Source of the DNA: Collinsella sp.
Lineage (GTDB): Bacteria > Actinomycetota > Coriobacteriia > Coriobacteriales > Coriobacteriaceae
Direction: 5' to 3'
Assembly (NCBI GenBank): GCA_031295385.1
Contig: JAUMOL010000017.1
Coordinates: 34,581-98,580, forward strand
Length of the DNA stretch: 64,000 nt
Part shown: positions 43,085-51,301 of the stretch, piece after piece
Position numbering within the stretch: position 1 is the stretch's first letter
Layout of the letters: every line of letters starts with the position of its first letter
The notes under the pieces: model-generated
Databases searched by the model: none
Told to the model about the DNA's origin: nothing
The model's input: the letters and a program-made list of their open reading frames with translations, nothing else
Translations under genes and position numbers: made by a program

Positions 43085-43090
43085 GCGCGT

Positions 43091-44029
43091 CTACTCCTTC
43101 GAATCGTTTTGAACTTTGCCGGCGGTCAGCATCTGCTCGAACATAGAGGCCGACTGCGAGAAGTCACTCGGCAGCACGACCGTCGAAGTTTTACCCGTGC
43201 GAGCAAACTCCGTCATCATCTCGGACCACTGCGTAAACATGAACAGTTGGTTGGCCTCGTCATTGCCGACACCCGTCTCCTGGATGATCTCGAGCGAATC
43301 TTTGATACCCAGCGCGATGGCCTTGCGCTGGTTGGCGATGCCCTCGCCCGCCTTTTCCATAGCCTCGGCCTCGGCGGTCGCCTCGGTGACGCGCTTGATG
43401 CGGTCTGCCTCGGCGAGCTCCTGTGCCGCAGCGCGCTTGCGCTGGGCGGCGTTGATGTCGTTCATGGAGTTCTCGACCTCGGTCGGCAGTGCGATTTTGG
43501 TGATGAGTGTCGACACGAGGGTGAAGCCGTAGGCGGCCATCTGCTCGGAAACGGTAGCGTTGACATCCTTGGCGATGTCATCCTTCTTGGCAAAGACCTC
43601 ATCGAGTGTGTAGACGGGAATCGAAGAGCGCAGGGCGTCGGTGATGAAGTCACGCATCTGGTCGACGGGCTCCTGCAGCATGTAGTAGCTCTTGTAGATG
43701 CCCGAATCCGCCGGGCCAGCACCCATGTCATAGCTCACGTGATATTGAGCCGAGACCTCGAGGCCGATGGTCACATTATCCTGAGTCTTAACGTCGATGC
43801 CAAAACCGTTTTTCATGGTGCGCAGACTCACCGTGGCAGCCTTGCGGTCGATCACGGGCACCTTCATGTGGAAGCCCGCGTTGACGATGCGGTTAAACTT
43901 GCCCAGACGCTCGATGATCACGGCATGCTGCTGTTCAACGACATAGCAGGCGCTGGGAAGCAGCAGCAACAGGATGATGATGGGAATCAAAAGGCTGGTA
44001 AGGGCGGCGATGATACCGGAAAACAGCAT
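43091..44029 (-). CDS. SPFH/band 7 membrane protein
   Basis: A 312-residue protein with one N-terminal membrane segment (about 6-29) and an SPFH domain containing VVEQQHAVIIERLGKFNRIV and MKVPVIDRKA. A long alanine/glutamate-rich helix (about 195-260, NDINAAQRKRAAAQELAEADR) follows, likely for oligomer assembly. It resembles QmcA/stomatin-type proteins that form membrane microdomains and regulate proteases. No partner NfeD gene is adjacent. The ATG at 44029 follows AGAGGAG. Confidence 0.93.
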   Translation of the reverse strand: MLFSGIIAALTSLLIPIIILLLLLPSACYVVEQQHAVIIERLGKFNRIVNAGFHMKVPVIDRKAATVSLRTMKNGFGIDVKTQDNVTIGLEVSAQYHVSYDMGAGPADSGIYKSYYMLQEPVDQMRDFITDALRSSIPVYTLDEVFAKKDDIAKDVNATVSEQMAAYGFTLVSTLITKIALPTEVENSMNDINAAQRKRAAAQELAEADRIKRVTEATAEAEAMEKAGEGIANQRKAIALGIKDSLEIIQETGVGNDEANQLFMFTQWSEMMTEFARTGKTSTVVLPSDFSQSASMFEQMLTAGKVQNDSKE

Positions 44030-44092
44030 GGTCTCTCCTCTGATAGGCACACGTTGGCATTAGGATACCCGTCCAAGGAGATCGTGCATAAC

Positions 44093-44146
44093 AAAAAAGC
44101 TCCCATTGCTGGGAGCTCTTTCATTTAATGGTGCGGGCGAAAGGAC
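44093..44146 (-). repeat. Duplicate of the tRNA-Leu terminator plus 18 bases of its 3' end
   Basis: 44087-44146 repeats 44275-44336 almost exactly: a CATAACAAAAAA stretch, the GCTCCCA/TGGGAGC terminator hairpin and the last bases of the tRNA-Leu gene including CCA. The rest of the tRNA is absent, and the two copies are 126 bases apart. Confidence 0.85.
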
Positions 44147-44163
44147 GTCCGCGTATCCGCTTC

Positions 44164-44278
44164 GCGGATCCGCACCGGCTTCGGCCGCCTGCCGGCGTCC
44201 TCGCCAGCTCGCTAAAAACGCTCCGCGTTTTCTTTACGCTCGCTCCTTCGCAGGTTCAAGTCCCTGTGATGGGCCCAT
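44164..44278 (+). repeat. Dispersed tRNA-associated repeat, copy B
   Basis: 44164-44249 matches 39183-39268. It continues into a plus-strand sequence with a T-arm-like stem-loop (CAGG-TTCAAGTC-CCTG) and GATGGGCCCA, which looks like the 3' half of a tRNA. It lies between the two copies of the tRNA-Leu terminator, so it has the position of an inserted or duplicated unit. Confidence 0.7.
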
Positions 44279-44280
44279 AA

Positions 44281-44306
44281 CAAAAAAAGCTCCCATTGCT
44301 GGGAGC
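44281..44306 (-). terminator. Terminator of tRNA-Leu
   Basis: GCTCCCA/TGGGAGC stem followed on the minus strand by seven T residues. Confidence 0.85.
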
Positions 44307-44318
44307 TCTTTCATTTAA

Positions 44319-44405
44319 TGGTGCGGGCGAAAGGACTTGAACCTTCATGGGGTTGCCCCCATACGGACCTGAACCGTACGCGTCTGCCAATTCCGCCACG
44401 CCCGC
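44319..44405 (-). tRNA. tRNA-Leu (anticodon CAG)
   Basis: An 87-nt cloverleaf with encoded CCA, acceptor GCGGGCG/CGCCCGC, discriminator A, anticodon loop TTCAGGT and a long variable arm (ATGGGGGCAACCCCAT) typical of leucine tRNAs. Confidence 0.96.
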
Positions 44406-44448
44406 GTGCAGGAATTAGAATAACGGAGCGCCACCACGAACGCAAGAA

Positions 44449-45366
44449 CTATTTTTGAAAAAGTTTGCAGGCATTTTCCCAAGCGGCTTGCGCGATTGTT
44501 TCGGCATCCTCACCAGTGCGATCGACACGGTCGTTAACCAGCGCGTTTGCCGTAATGGAGATCATTGCGGGCTCGCATTCAAGACCGCGGATGGGCTCCG
44601 GAGCCATATACGGGCAATCCGTCTCGAACAAAATTCGATCGAGTGGGGTTGCCGCAAATGCCTCGCGCACGTCGTCGTTGCGCTTAAAGGTGGCCGCGCC
44701 ACCATAGGCGATATAGCAGCCCAGCTCCACAAAGCGCTCCATCGTGGCGCGGTCCTCGCCAAAGCAGTGCAGCACACAACCGGCCTGGGGCACGCCCACC
44801 TCTCGAAGCACGTTGTAGGCGTCCACGTGCGAGGTGCGCTCCTGGTCCGTGTCCTCGTGACGCAGGTGCAGCTCCACCGGCACATTGCGGCGCACGGCAA
44901 GCTCGAGCTGGCGCGCCATGCAGTCAATCTGCACGTTATGGGGTGCCGGCGCGATATCGTCGTCATAGTCCATGTGATAGTCCAGGCCGATTTCGCCAAT
45001 ACCGGCGCATAAGGGGTCATCGAGTGCGGCAACGACCTGTGCGTGAACGTCGTCGGTATAGTCCGGCGCGCCATACGGATGCACGCCGGCAAGATACTTG
45101 ATCTGCGGGATATCCTGCATCGGCAGAATTTCGCGCACGAGCCAGTCGCTATAGTCCGTCACACTGCGTTTGTCAGCGATGGGGTCGAACATCGTCACCA
45201 ACAGGTCGACACCCGCGGCTTTGGCGCGCACGAGCGTCTCGGGCACATCCTTGCCCCAAAACGAAAGCAGATGTGCATGCGTGTCGGCAAGCGGCGCCAA
45301 GGGCACGGGACAAGCAACCGTCTTCTTTTTCTTGGTAAACGTCACGCGTTCGGCATTAGGCGTCAT
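44449..45366 (-). CDS. tatD: TatD-family metal-dependent hydrolase (DNase)
   Basis: A 305-residue TIM-barrel hydrolase. Metal ligands are seen in THAHL near residue 30, GEIGLDYH (Glu), ELHLRHEDTD, LHCFGED and FETDCPYM (Asp). TatD proteins are 3'-5' nucleases linked to DNA repair. The N-terminus has about 25 extra residues with a lysine run (TKKKKT). It overlaps the end of rsmA by 11 bases, so it is translationally coupled. The order metG, rsmA, tatD differs slightly from the common metG-tatD-rnmV-rsmA order; rnmV is not here. Confidence 0.93.
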   Translation of the reverse strand: MTPNAERVTFTKKKKTVACPVPLAPLADTHAHLLSFWGKDVPETLVRAKAAGVDLLVTMFDPIADKRSVTDYSDWLVREILPMQDIPQIKYLAGVHPYGAPDYTDDVHAQVVAALDDPLCAGIGEIGLDYHMDYDDDIAPAPHNVQIDCMARQLELAVRRNVPVELHLRHEDTDQERTSHVDAYNVLREVGVPQAGCVLHCFGEDRATMERFVELGCYIAYGGAATFKRNDDVREAFAATPLDRILFETDCPYMAPEPIRGLECEPAMISITANALVNDRVDRTGEDAETIAQAAWENACKLFQK

Positions 45367-46216
45367 GGATTAGCTCCCGGGCCAGACGGACAAAGTCGGC
45401 AACATCGAGCGTCTCGGCGCGCGTGGTGGGTGCGATACCGCAAACCTCAAAAGCGGCATCGAGCACGTCCTTGGCAAAACCGTTGGCGCTCATGGAATTT
45501 CGGATGGTCTTGCGCCGCTGAGCAAATGCAGCGTCGATCACACGAGCCACGAACTCGCGATCGAGCCCCTCGGGCACCACGCCGTCAACACGGTCGATAC
45601 GCACGACGGCCGAGTCCACGTGCGGCGCTGGCATAAAGCAACGCGGCGGCACCTCAAAGCGACCCGTCACCTGCGCATACAGGCCGAGCTTTGCCGTATA
45701 GCCGCCATAGGTCTTGTTGCCCGGCACTGCGGCAATGCGATCGGCAACCTCCTTTTGCACCATGACGACGGCACGCTTGAGCGCCGGCATCGTCTGGAAA
45801 AATTGCAAAATGATCGTCGCCGCCACGTTATAGGGCAAGTTCGCGACAAATACCGTGGGCTCGCCGCCGGCGGCCTGCTCAATCTGCTCCGGGCCCACCT
45901 TAAGCGCGTCGCCCATGATAAAGCGGAAGTTGGCATAGTCGGCGGCATGGGCGTCGAGCACCGGTTCGAGCTCGGGATCTGCTTCGATCGACGTGACGCA
46001 CGCCGCCTCCTGCAACAGCGCAAGCGTGAGCGTGCCAACGCCCGGACCAACCTCGAGCACGCGCTCATCGCCCGCAAGCTCGGCAAGCTCGCAAATGCGC
46101 TCGATCACATGGTTGTCGATCAGGAAGTTCTGGCCCAGGCGATGCTTGGTCGCAAGGCCAAACTCCTCCAGCAGCTCCCTTGTTGCCGTGGGGTTTGCCA
46201 AAGGCGAAGTTGTCAT
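45356..46216 (-). CDS. rsmA: 16S rRNA (adenine1518/1519-N6) dimethyltransferase
   Basis: A 286-residue SAM-dependent enzyme that dimethylates two adjacent adenines in the 16S rRNA 3' hairpin. LGQNFLID lies near residue 30, motif I is VLEVGPGVGTLT, motif IV is NLPYNVAA, and the late FAQRRKTIRN motif is present. The length is typical. It begins about 108 bases after metG, behind that gene's terminator, and overlaps tatD. Confidence 0.97.
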   Translation of the reverse strand: MTTSPLANPTATRELLEEFGLATKHRLGQNFLIDNHVIERICELAELAGDERVLEVGPGVGTLTLALLQEAACVTSIEADPELEPVLDAHAADYANFRFIMGDALKVGPEQIEQAAGGEPTVFVANLPYNVAATIILQFFQTMPALKRAVVMVQKEVADRIAAVPGNKTYGGYTAKLGLYAQVTGRFEVPPRCFMPAPHVDSAVVRIDRVDGVVPEGLDREFVARVIDAAFAQRRKTIRNSMSANGFAKDVLDAAFEVCGIAPTTRAETLDVADFVRLARELIHDA

Positions 46217-46249
46217 AGTTGCCTCCTTAGCATGATGGCGGCGTCTTGA

Positions 46250-46284
46250 AACGAAAGGGCATGGACCGTGGCGGCCATGCCCTT
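46250..46284 (-). terminator. Terminator of metG
   Basis: AAGGGCATGG pairs perfectly with CCATGCCCTT, followed on the minus strand by TTCGTTTC. It sits between metG and rsmA, so read-through may feed rsmA-tatD. Confidence 0.75.
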
Positions 46285-46323
46285 ACATCTAAACAGCAAA
46301 TTGCCGATATGGCGCGCCGCGTC

Positions 46324-47925
46324 TTAGCCCAGACGCGGGAACAGCGGCTCGCCCTTCTCGACAGGCTGACCGCCGGCAAGCAGGCCCCAAGCGCAAATGC
46401 CCTTGAGGTCGTCGGTCGCGGCCTCGTCCTCGCAGGACAGGCGGCGCAGGGCCTCGGCAGAGGTCTGAGGCATGAGCGGCATCAGCAGGTGGGCGGCAAT
46501 GCGGATGGCCTCGAGCAGGTTGTAGATCACAAACGCCAGCTCGTCAGCCTTGGCCTCGTCCTTGGCAAGTGCCCAAGGCTCAGAGTCCTCGATGTAGTGG
46601 TTGGCGGCATGGATGAGCTCCATGACCTCGTCCTTGGCTCCGCCGTAATCGAGCACGTCCATCTTGGCCATGTAGCGCTCGACCAGACCATCGGCGATCT
46701 TTGCCAGCGGGTTGTCGAACGCATCGAACGATGCGGGCTTGGCGGGCGCGCAACCGTCAAAGTACTTGCCGCTCATGTTGAGCGAACGCGAGATAAGGTT
46801 GCCCCAGCTGTTGGCCAGGTCGGCGTTGTAGACCTGCTCCATGCGGTCGAAGCTGATGGCGCCGTCGGTACCGGGGACGACGTCGGTCATGAAGTAGTAG
46901 CGATAGCCCTCGACGCCCAGCATGTCGATAACGTCCTGCGGAGCGATGGCGTTGCCGCGGCTCTTGGACATCTTCTCGGCCTTGCCAGTCTCGGCATTGC
47001 GCACGGTCAGGAAGCCGTGGGCAAAGACGTGCTCGGGCAGGGCCTCGCCAATGGCCATGAGCATGGCGGGCCAAATGACGCAGTGGAAGCGGATGATGTC
47101 CTTACCCACGATGTGGAACTGCGCGGGCCAGCGATAGGCCAGCTCGGCACGCGCCTCGTCGGTGTCGACACCGTAGCCGACGGCCGTCATATAGTTGAGC
47201 AGCGCATCGAACCACACATACGTCACGTGGCCCTCGTCAAACGGGACCTGAATGCCCCAGTCAAAGCTCGTACGGCTCACGGATAGGTCGTTAAGGCCGC
47301 CCTCGACAAAGCTGCGAACCTCGTTCATGCGGAACGCAGGCTCGACAAAGTCGGGGTGCTCGTCATAGAGCTTGAGCAGCTTGTCCTGGAAGGCGGAAAG
47401 CTTAAAGAAGTAGGACTCCTCCTGCACGCGCTCAAGCGGACGGTGGCAGTCGGGGCACAGGTGCTGGCCGACGCTGCCGTACTCCTCGTCGCCCTTCTGG
47501 ACCTGCGTATCGGTGAAGTAGGTCTCATCAGGCACGCAATACCAGCCGTCGTAGCTGCCCTTATACAGGTAACCGGACTCCTTCATGCACTCCCACAGGT
47601 ACTGCACGGCATGATGCTGGCGCGGCTCGGTGGTGCGGATGAAGTCGTCGTTGGAGATCTCGAGCTTGTTCCAAAGCTCCTTGAAGTGCGGAGCCTGGCT
47701 GTCGGTCCACTCCTGAGGCGTCATGTTGTGCTTGGCTGCGGCCTCGGCGACCTTCTCGCCGTGCTCGTCCATGCCGGTCAGGAACTTGACGTTATAGCCG
47801 GCGGAGCGGCGATAGCGAGCCTGAACGTCGGCGATGATGGTGGAATAAGCCGTGCCCAGGTGCGGATCGGCGTTGACGTAGTAGATGGGCGTCGTGATAA
47901 AGAACGAAGGCTTGCTTTGATCCAT
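46324..47925 (-). CDS. metG: Methionyl-tRNA synthetase
   Basis: A 533-residue class I synthetase. The HIGH-like signature is HLGTAYST (about 22-29) and the KMSKS motif is KMSKSRGN. A single CPDCHRPL pair in the connective-peptide zinc region suggests a reduced metal site. The anticodon-binding helical domain follows. There is no C-terminal OB-fold tRNA-binding extension, so it is a short, probably monomeric form. The gene is followed by its own terminator. Confidence 0.97.
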   Translation of the reverse strand: MDQSKPSFFITTPIYYVNADPHLGTAYSTIIADVQARYRRSAGYNVKFLTGMDEHGEKVAEAAAKHNMTPQEWTDSQAPHFKELWNKLEISNDDFIRTTEPRQHHAVQYLWECMKESGYLYKGSYDGWYCVPDETYFTDTQVQKGDEEYGSVGQHLCPDCHRPLERVQEESYFFKLSAFQDKLLKLYDEHPDFVEPAFRMNEVRSFVEGGLNDLSVSRTSFDWGIQVPFDEGHVTYVWFDALLNYMTAVGYGVDTDEARAELAYRWPAQFHIVGKDIIRFHCVIWPAMLMAIGEALPEHVFAHGFLTVRNAETGKAEKMSKSRGNAIAPQDVIDMLGVEGYRYYFMTDVVPGTDGAISFDRMEQVYNADLANSWGNLISRSLNMSGKYFDGCAPAKPASFDAFDNPLAKIADGLVERYMAKMDVLDYGGAKDEVMELIHAANHYIEDSEPWALAKDEAKADELAFVIYNLLEAIRIAAHLLMPLMPQTSAEALRRLSCEDEAATDDLKGICAWGLLAGGQPVEKGEPLFPRLG

Positions 47926-47994
47926 GGGGTTTGTCCTCCAGAAAAACGTTGCATACAGAGGATGATTCTAGCGCAAGGGCTGGATATCCTCCAT

Positions 47995-48873
47995 CTATTG
48001 CATATCGAGCACCATGGCATAGACATCGCGCTTGCGGCGCGAATACTTCTGAGACAGGCGCTTGGCCACCGCAGACGCGGGCTCCCCCTCCTCGAGCGCG
48101 GCGCGGATATCCTCGCGCAGGGCCTCGTCGGGATCCGCTGCCGCGGCGCCAACCGGCACGATACCGGCCTCCTCATCCTCGCTCGGCGGCGCGATGACCA
48201 GCGCAATCTCGCCCTTTACCTCGCCGCGAGCACGCAGCTCCTCAGCAAGCTGGGCAGCGGGCCCGCGCAAGACTTCCTCGTGCAGCTTGGTGAGCTCGCG
48301 GCAGACGGCAACCTCACGCTGGGGAAAAACCTCTGCCACGGCCTCGAGCGTCGCCACGATGCGATGTGGAGACTCGTAGAAGATGAGTGCGCCGGGAACC
48401 ACGGCAAGGCGCTGCAAACGACGCACGCGGTCGCCGTGCTTTCGGCCCAAAAAGCCCTCAAAGAAAAAATGCTCACAGGGAATGCCGGACGAAACGAGCG
48501 CCGTGACGCAAGCGGAGGGCCCGGGAATAACTTCGACGGGCACATCGGCCTCACGTGCCGCCTCGACCAGCGCCTGGCCGGGATCGGACACGCTCGGCAT
48601 GCCGGCGTCCGAGGCAAAGGCGAGGGTCTCCCCCGCCAGCAGACGGTCGACCAGGCCGGCGGCGCGGCTGGCGATCACATTCTCGTCGCAACGGACAAGC
48701 GGCTTGGAAATGCCCAGGTGCATCAGCAGCTTTGACGTCACACGCGTGTCTTCGCAGCAGATGGCATCGGCGGCGGCAAACGCCTCGCCAACGCGCGGGG
48801 ACAGGTCGCCCAGGTTGCCGATGGGCGTGCCGACCACATAGAGTTTGCCCGTATGGGCGCTGTTTTGCGTCAT
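47995..48873 (-). CDS. rsmI: 16S rRNA (cytidine1402-2'-O) methyltransferase
   Basis: A 292-residue tetrapyrrole-methylase-fold enzyme that 2'-O-methylates C1402 in the ribosomal P site. The RsmI signature VVGTPIGNLGDLSPR at the start, CEDTRVTSKLL, SDAGMPSVSDPG and FEGFLGRK are all present. The C-terminal ~40 residues, with KYSRRKRDVYAMVL, match the family tail. It begins six bases after the stop of the GH5 gene and may be cotranscribed with it. Confidence 0.97.
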   Translation of the reverse strand: MTQNSAHTGKLYVVGTPIGNLGDLSPRVGEAFAAADAICCEDTRVTSKLLMHLGISKPLVRCDENVIASRAAGLVDRLLAGETLAFASDAGMPSVSDPGQALVEAAREADVPVEVIPGPSACVTALVSSGIPCEHFFFEGFLGRKHGDRVRRLQRLAVVPGALIFYESPHRIVATLEAVAEVFPQREVAVCRELTKLHEEVLRGPAAQLAEELRARGEVKGEIALVIAPPSEDEEAGIVPVGAAAADPDEALREDIRAALEEGEPASAVAKRLSQKYSRRKRDVYAMVLDMQ

Positions 48874-48879
48874 ATCAAC

Positions 48880-49941
48880 CTATTCAATCATGCCACGCTC
48901 GAGCGTACCGAGCGCCGCGCGGGCGTCCCATGCTGCAATGCGCTTCTCGGTCTTCCACGTTTGGAAGAACCAACCGGCAGCCGGTGCAAACGAAGCCAGT
49001 TGGTTGGCGATAAACACGCGCTCGTAGGCATTGCGGCCCTCGGGCGTAACCGACGAGTTGGCAAAGATCGCCGCGCCCGACCATTCGCCCACCAGCACGG
49101 GGAACCCAGTCGAAATCGCTTCTTTAAGCTCGCGCTTGTTACGCGAAATCGCCGTCGTCAGCCCGCGGGGGCTCGTGATATCGAGCGCATACTCGTCGCG
49201 GTAATGGTACAGGTGAAGGTCCATGTAGACGTTCTTGTACTTAGCGCCGCGCATAAAATGCTTCCACTCGCTGGGATGTCCCGAAGACGAAAAGACGACG
49301 ATCTTATCCTCGGGCATATACGAACGGACGAGCTCATAGGCATCGCGATAGAAGTTGCGCAGGTAGTGCGCAGGAATGCCATCCGTCATGGTGAAGAGGC
49401 TCTTGCGGACACTCATCTGCGGCGTATCCAGCAGCTCAATGCCCAGCAGGCTCTCGGCCTCGCCGTAGCGATCGGCCAGGCGCTCGAGCACGTCGAGTGC
49501 GACATGACGACCGTTGGTGGACGAATGCCACTCGGCAACAGCCTCCGGCGTGGCGGGCGAATCGTTGGAATCGCCCTGGCCACCGGGCACAGTTGCTAGA
49601 TCAAGCAGCACGCGGATGTCGTACTTGGCAGCCCACTCAATTGCACGGTCGATGTAGTCGACAACCGAGATGTAGGACGCATCGGACTCCTGCGAGCCAA
49701 AGGCATACCAGGGTACCGGCAGACGCACGGCATTGAGGCCGATCTGCGCCATGCGACGGAAATCATCCTCGCTCACAAACGTCTCGTAATGACGGCGCAT
49801 GCGCTCGTTATAGGCGGCGGTGCCCATGGCCTCCTGCAGCTCGGCCGCATTGGATGCACCGGTCGCCGTGTATAGCGACGGGGTCACCCAAGGCTCGGGA
49901 ATAAACCAGCCAGAGAGATTAACGCCGAGTATCCTCTCCAT
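48880..49941 (-). CDS. GH5-type glycoside hydrolase-like protein with altered acid/base residue
   Basis: A 353-residue protein without a signal peptide. It resembles GH5_9-type exo-1,3-glucanases: GVNLSGWFIPEPWVTPSLY at the N-terminus, LNAVRLPVPWYAF, DLHLYHY and the nucleophile segment VLVGEWSGA (Glu286). The acid/base segment, normally LLNEP, reads LLDTP (Asp172-Thr173), so the catalytic Glu is replaced by Thr. This may be a pseudoenzyme or an enzyme with another mechanism. The ATG at 49941 follows AAAGGGGG; an open extension to 50163 has no support. Codon use looks native, so it is not obviously decaying. Confidence 0.85.
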   Translation of the reverse strand: MERILGVNLSGWFIPEPWVTPSLYTATGASNAAELQEAMGTAAYNERMRRHYETFVSEDDFRRMAQIGLNAVRLPVPWYAFGSQESDASYISVVDYIDRAIEWAAKYDIRVLLDLATVPGGQGDSNDSPATPEAVAEWHSSTNGRHVALDVLERLADRYGEAESLLGIELLDTPQMSVRKSLFTMTDGIPAHYLRNFYRDAYELVRSYMPEDKIVVFSSSGHPSEWKHFMRGAKYKNVYMDLHLYHYRDEYALDITSPRGLTTAISRNKRELKEAISTGFPVLVGEWSGAAIFANSSVTPEGRNAYERVFIANQLASFAPAAGWFFQTWKTEKRIAAWDARAALGTLERGMIE

Positions 49942-50196
49942 CACTGCCCCCTTTTGAATCATACGGGCTAAGCCCGCATCGCTCTTGCATGACATATCTA
50001 TCGATTTGAGTATACCCGCGCATGCAGACAGGCGACCGAACGGTCTACAAAGTGGCGCAAAAGTGGGAGGAATGTCTAGGCGGGCGGGTCCGAGATGGCG
50101 CGCCGAGATGTGCACGCACGTCGGAAGTACGCGCCGGAAAGCGCATCCCGCTCTAAAGCCCAATTCTGGGATGCATTTTTCGCGGAACTCTACATA

Positions 50197-50225
50197 AAAG
50201 AAAAGGACCCCTTTGCAGAGGTCCT
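50197..50225 (-). terminator. Terminator of tRNA-Phe
   Basis: AGGACC...GGTCCT stem followed on the minus strand by TTTCTTTTA. Confidence 0.75.
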
Positions 50226-50238
50226 AAACAATTCAAGG

Positions 50239-50311
<73 letters not shown>

Positions 50312-50468
50312 ATTTGAGGTGTGCCTTGTTTCAAGGCTTGATTAGTATAACCAAGGACGCGTTCCGGTCAACCGAGAATTTTAAAAAAGTTTTTGAGCAC
50401 AGCCTCGGTTCTATAAATCGGCACGTCAGAGGCATCAGCCGGCAGCAAGAAGTTTTTCGCTCAGTCCC

Positions 50469-50828
50469 TTAAGCCGGCACGCGTTGGAGAGCAGGGGTCG
50501 AAACAATGATTGAAGGGCGCTCTAGTACGGCCCAGGCGCCGGGACAGGAGCACATACGCCAGGGACGTACGTTTTCGTAGCATACGAGGACATAGCCGCG
50601 CGCATCGATAAAGGCGATATCGATGGGATAAGCCATAAAACACGTGTGGACCGAGGAACAGTGCGGAAACGCCATGACAAGCGGCAGGCCGTTGGCGGCA
50701 ACCGGACGCCGTCCCAGCATGCCGCGCAGGCGCACGGCAAACGACTCCGCCACCACAAACTCGGCCGGCGTCCAACCCAGCCTGTTGAGTGCCCGCGCGT
50801 AGGCGATGTAAGACGAGACCGCGGTCAC
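50469..50828 (-). CDS. DUF192-family protein at the end of the Tad operon
   Basis: A 119-residue protein. The DUF192 core is visible: AVRLRGMLGR, then FPHCSSVHTCFMAYPIDIAF and the RPWR...ERPS end. A GTG at 50828 overlaps the stop of the TadE-like gene (GTGA), giving translational coupling; earlier in-frame codons overlap that gene heavily. DUF192 proteins are small and of unsettled role, and they are sometimes found near Tad genes in Gram-positive bacteria. There is no signal peptide. Confidence 0.83.
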   Translation of the reverse strand: MTAVSSYIAYARALNRLGWTPAEFVVAESFAVRLRGMLGRRPVAANGLPLVMAFPHCSSVHTCFMAYPIDIAFIDARGYVLVCYENVRPWRMCSCPGAWAVLERPSIIVSTPALQRVPA

Positions 50829-51301
50829 ATGACCACCCCCGGACGCCATGGATCGACCGTCACCGCGCGCTCGTGCGACAACGTTGTCGGCGCCCCCAGC
50901 GAAACGCCAGCGATGCTGAGAGAAGTCGGCCACGGCTCATAGTGCATGGTGCAGGTGTAGGTCCTAAACGTACCGGATAGGGAGAGCAGGCCACCATCCA
51001 ATGCCTCCGCGCCTTGCTCGCTCGACACTTCGATCCGCAAGTCATAGCCTTCCATGGCATTCAGAATTTGAGTCTGAACCGTCGCCGAGGCATCGGCAGA
51101 GCTTTCGTCGCCCTCCCCCTCCGACGCCACGGCGTGCGCCAACACGATGTCGGGTACCACGCGGTCGAAGCGCGCGACAGCGCTGGCAAAGATCATGACG
51201 TTGTACACGATGAGTGCCAGCACCAGCAAAACGGGCGTAACCACCGCCATCTCCACCGTCGCTTGGGCGCGCTCCTCGCGCAGACGCATGCGGATACTCA
51301 T
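50825..51301 (-). CDS. TadE-like minor pseudopilin
   Basis: A 158-residue protein with the N-terminal motif REERAQATVEMA followed by one hydrophobic segment (VTPVLLVLALIVYNVMIF), the form of TadE/TadF pseudopilins. The C-terminal ~110 residues would be extracytoplasmic, with a pair of cysteines not seen. Its ATG overlaps the stop of the TadG-like gene by one base. The presumed cleavage site is Ala-Gln rather than Gly. Confidence 0.85.
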   Translation of the reverse strand: MSIRMRLREERAQATVEMAVVTPVLLVLALIVYNVMIFASAVARFDRVVPDIVLAHAVASEGEGDESSADASATVQTQILNAMEGYDLRIEVSSEQGAEALDGGLLSLSGTFRTYTCTMHYEPWPTSLSIAGVSLGAPTTLSHERAVTVDPWRPGVVM

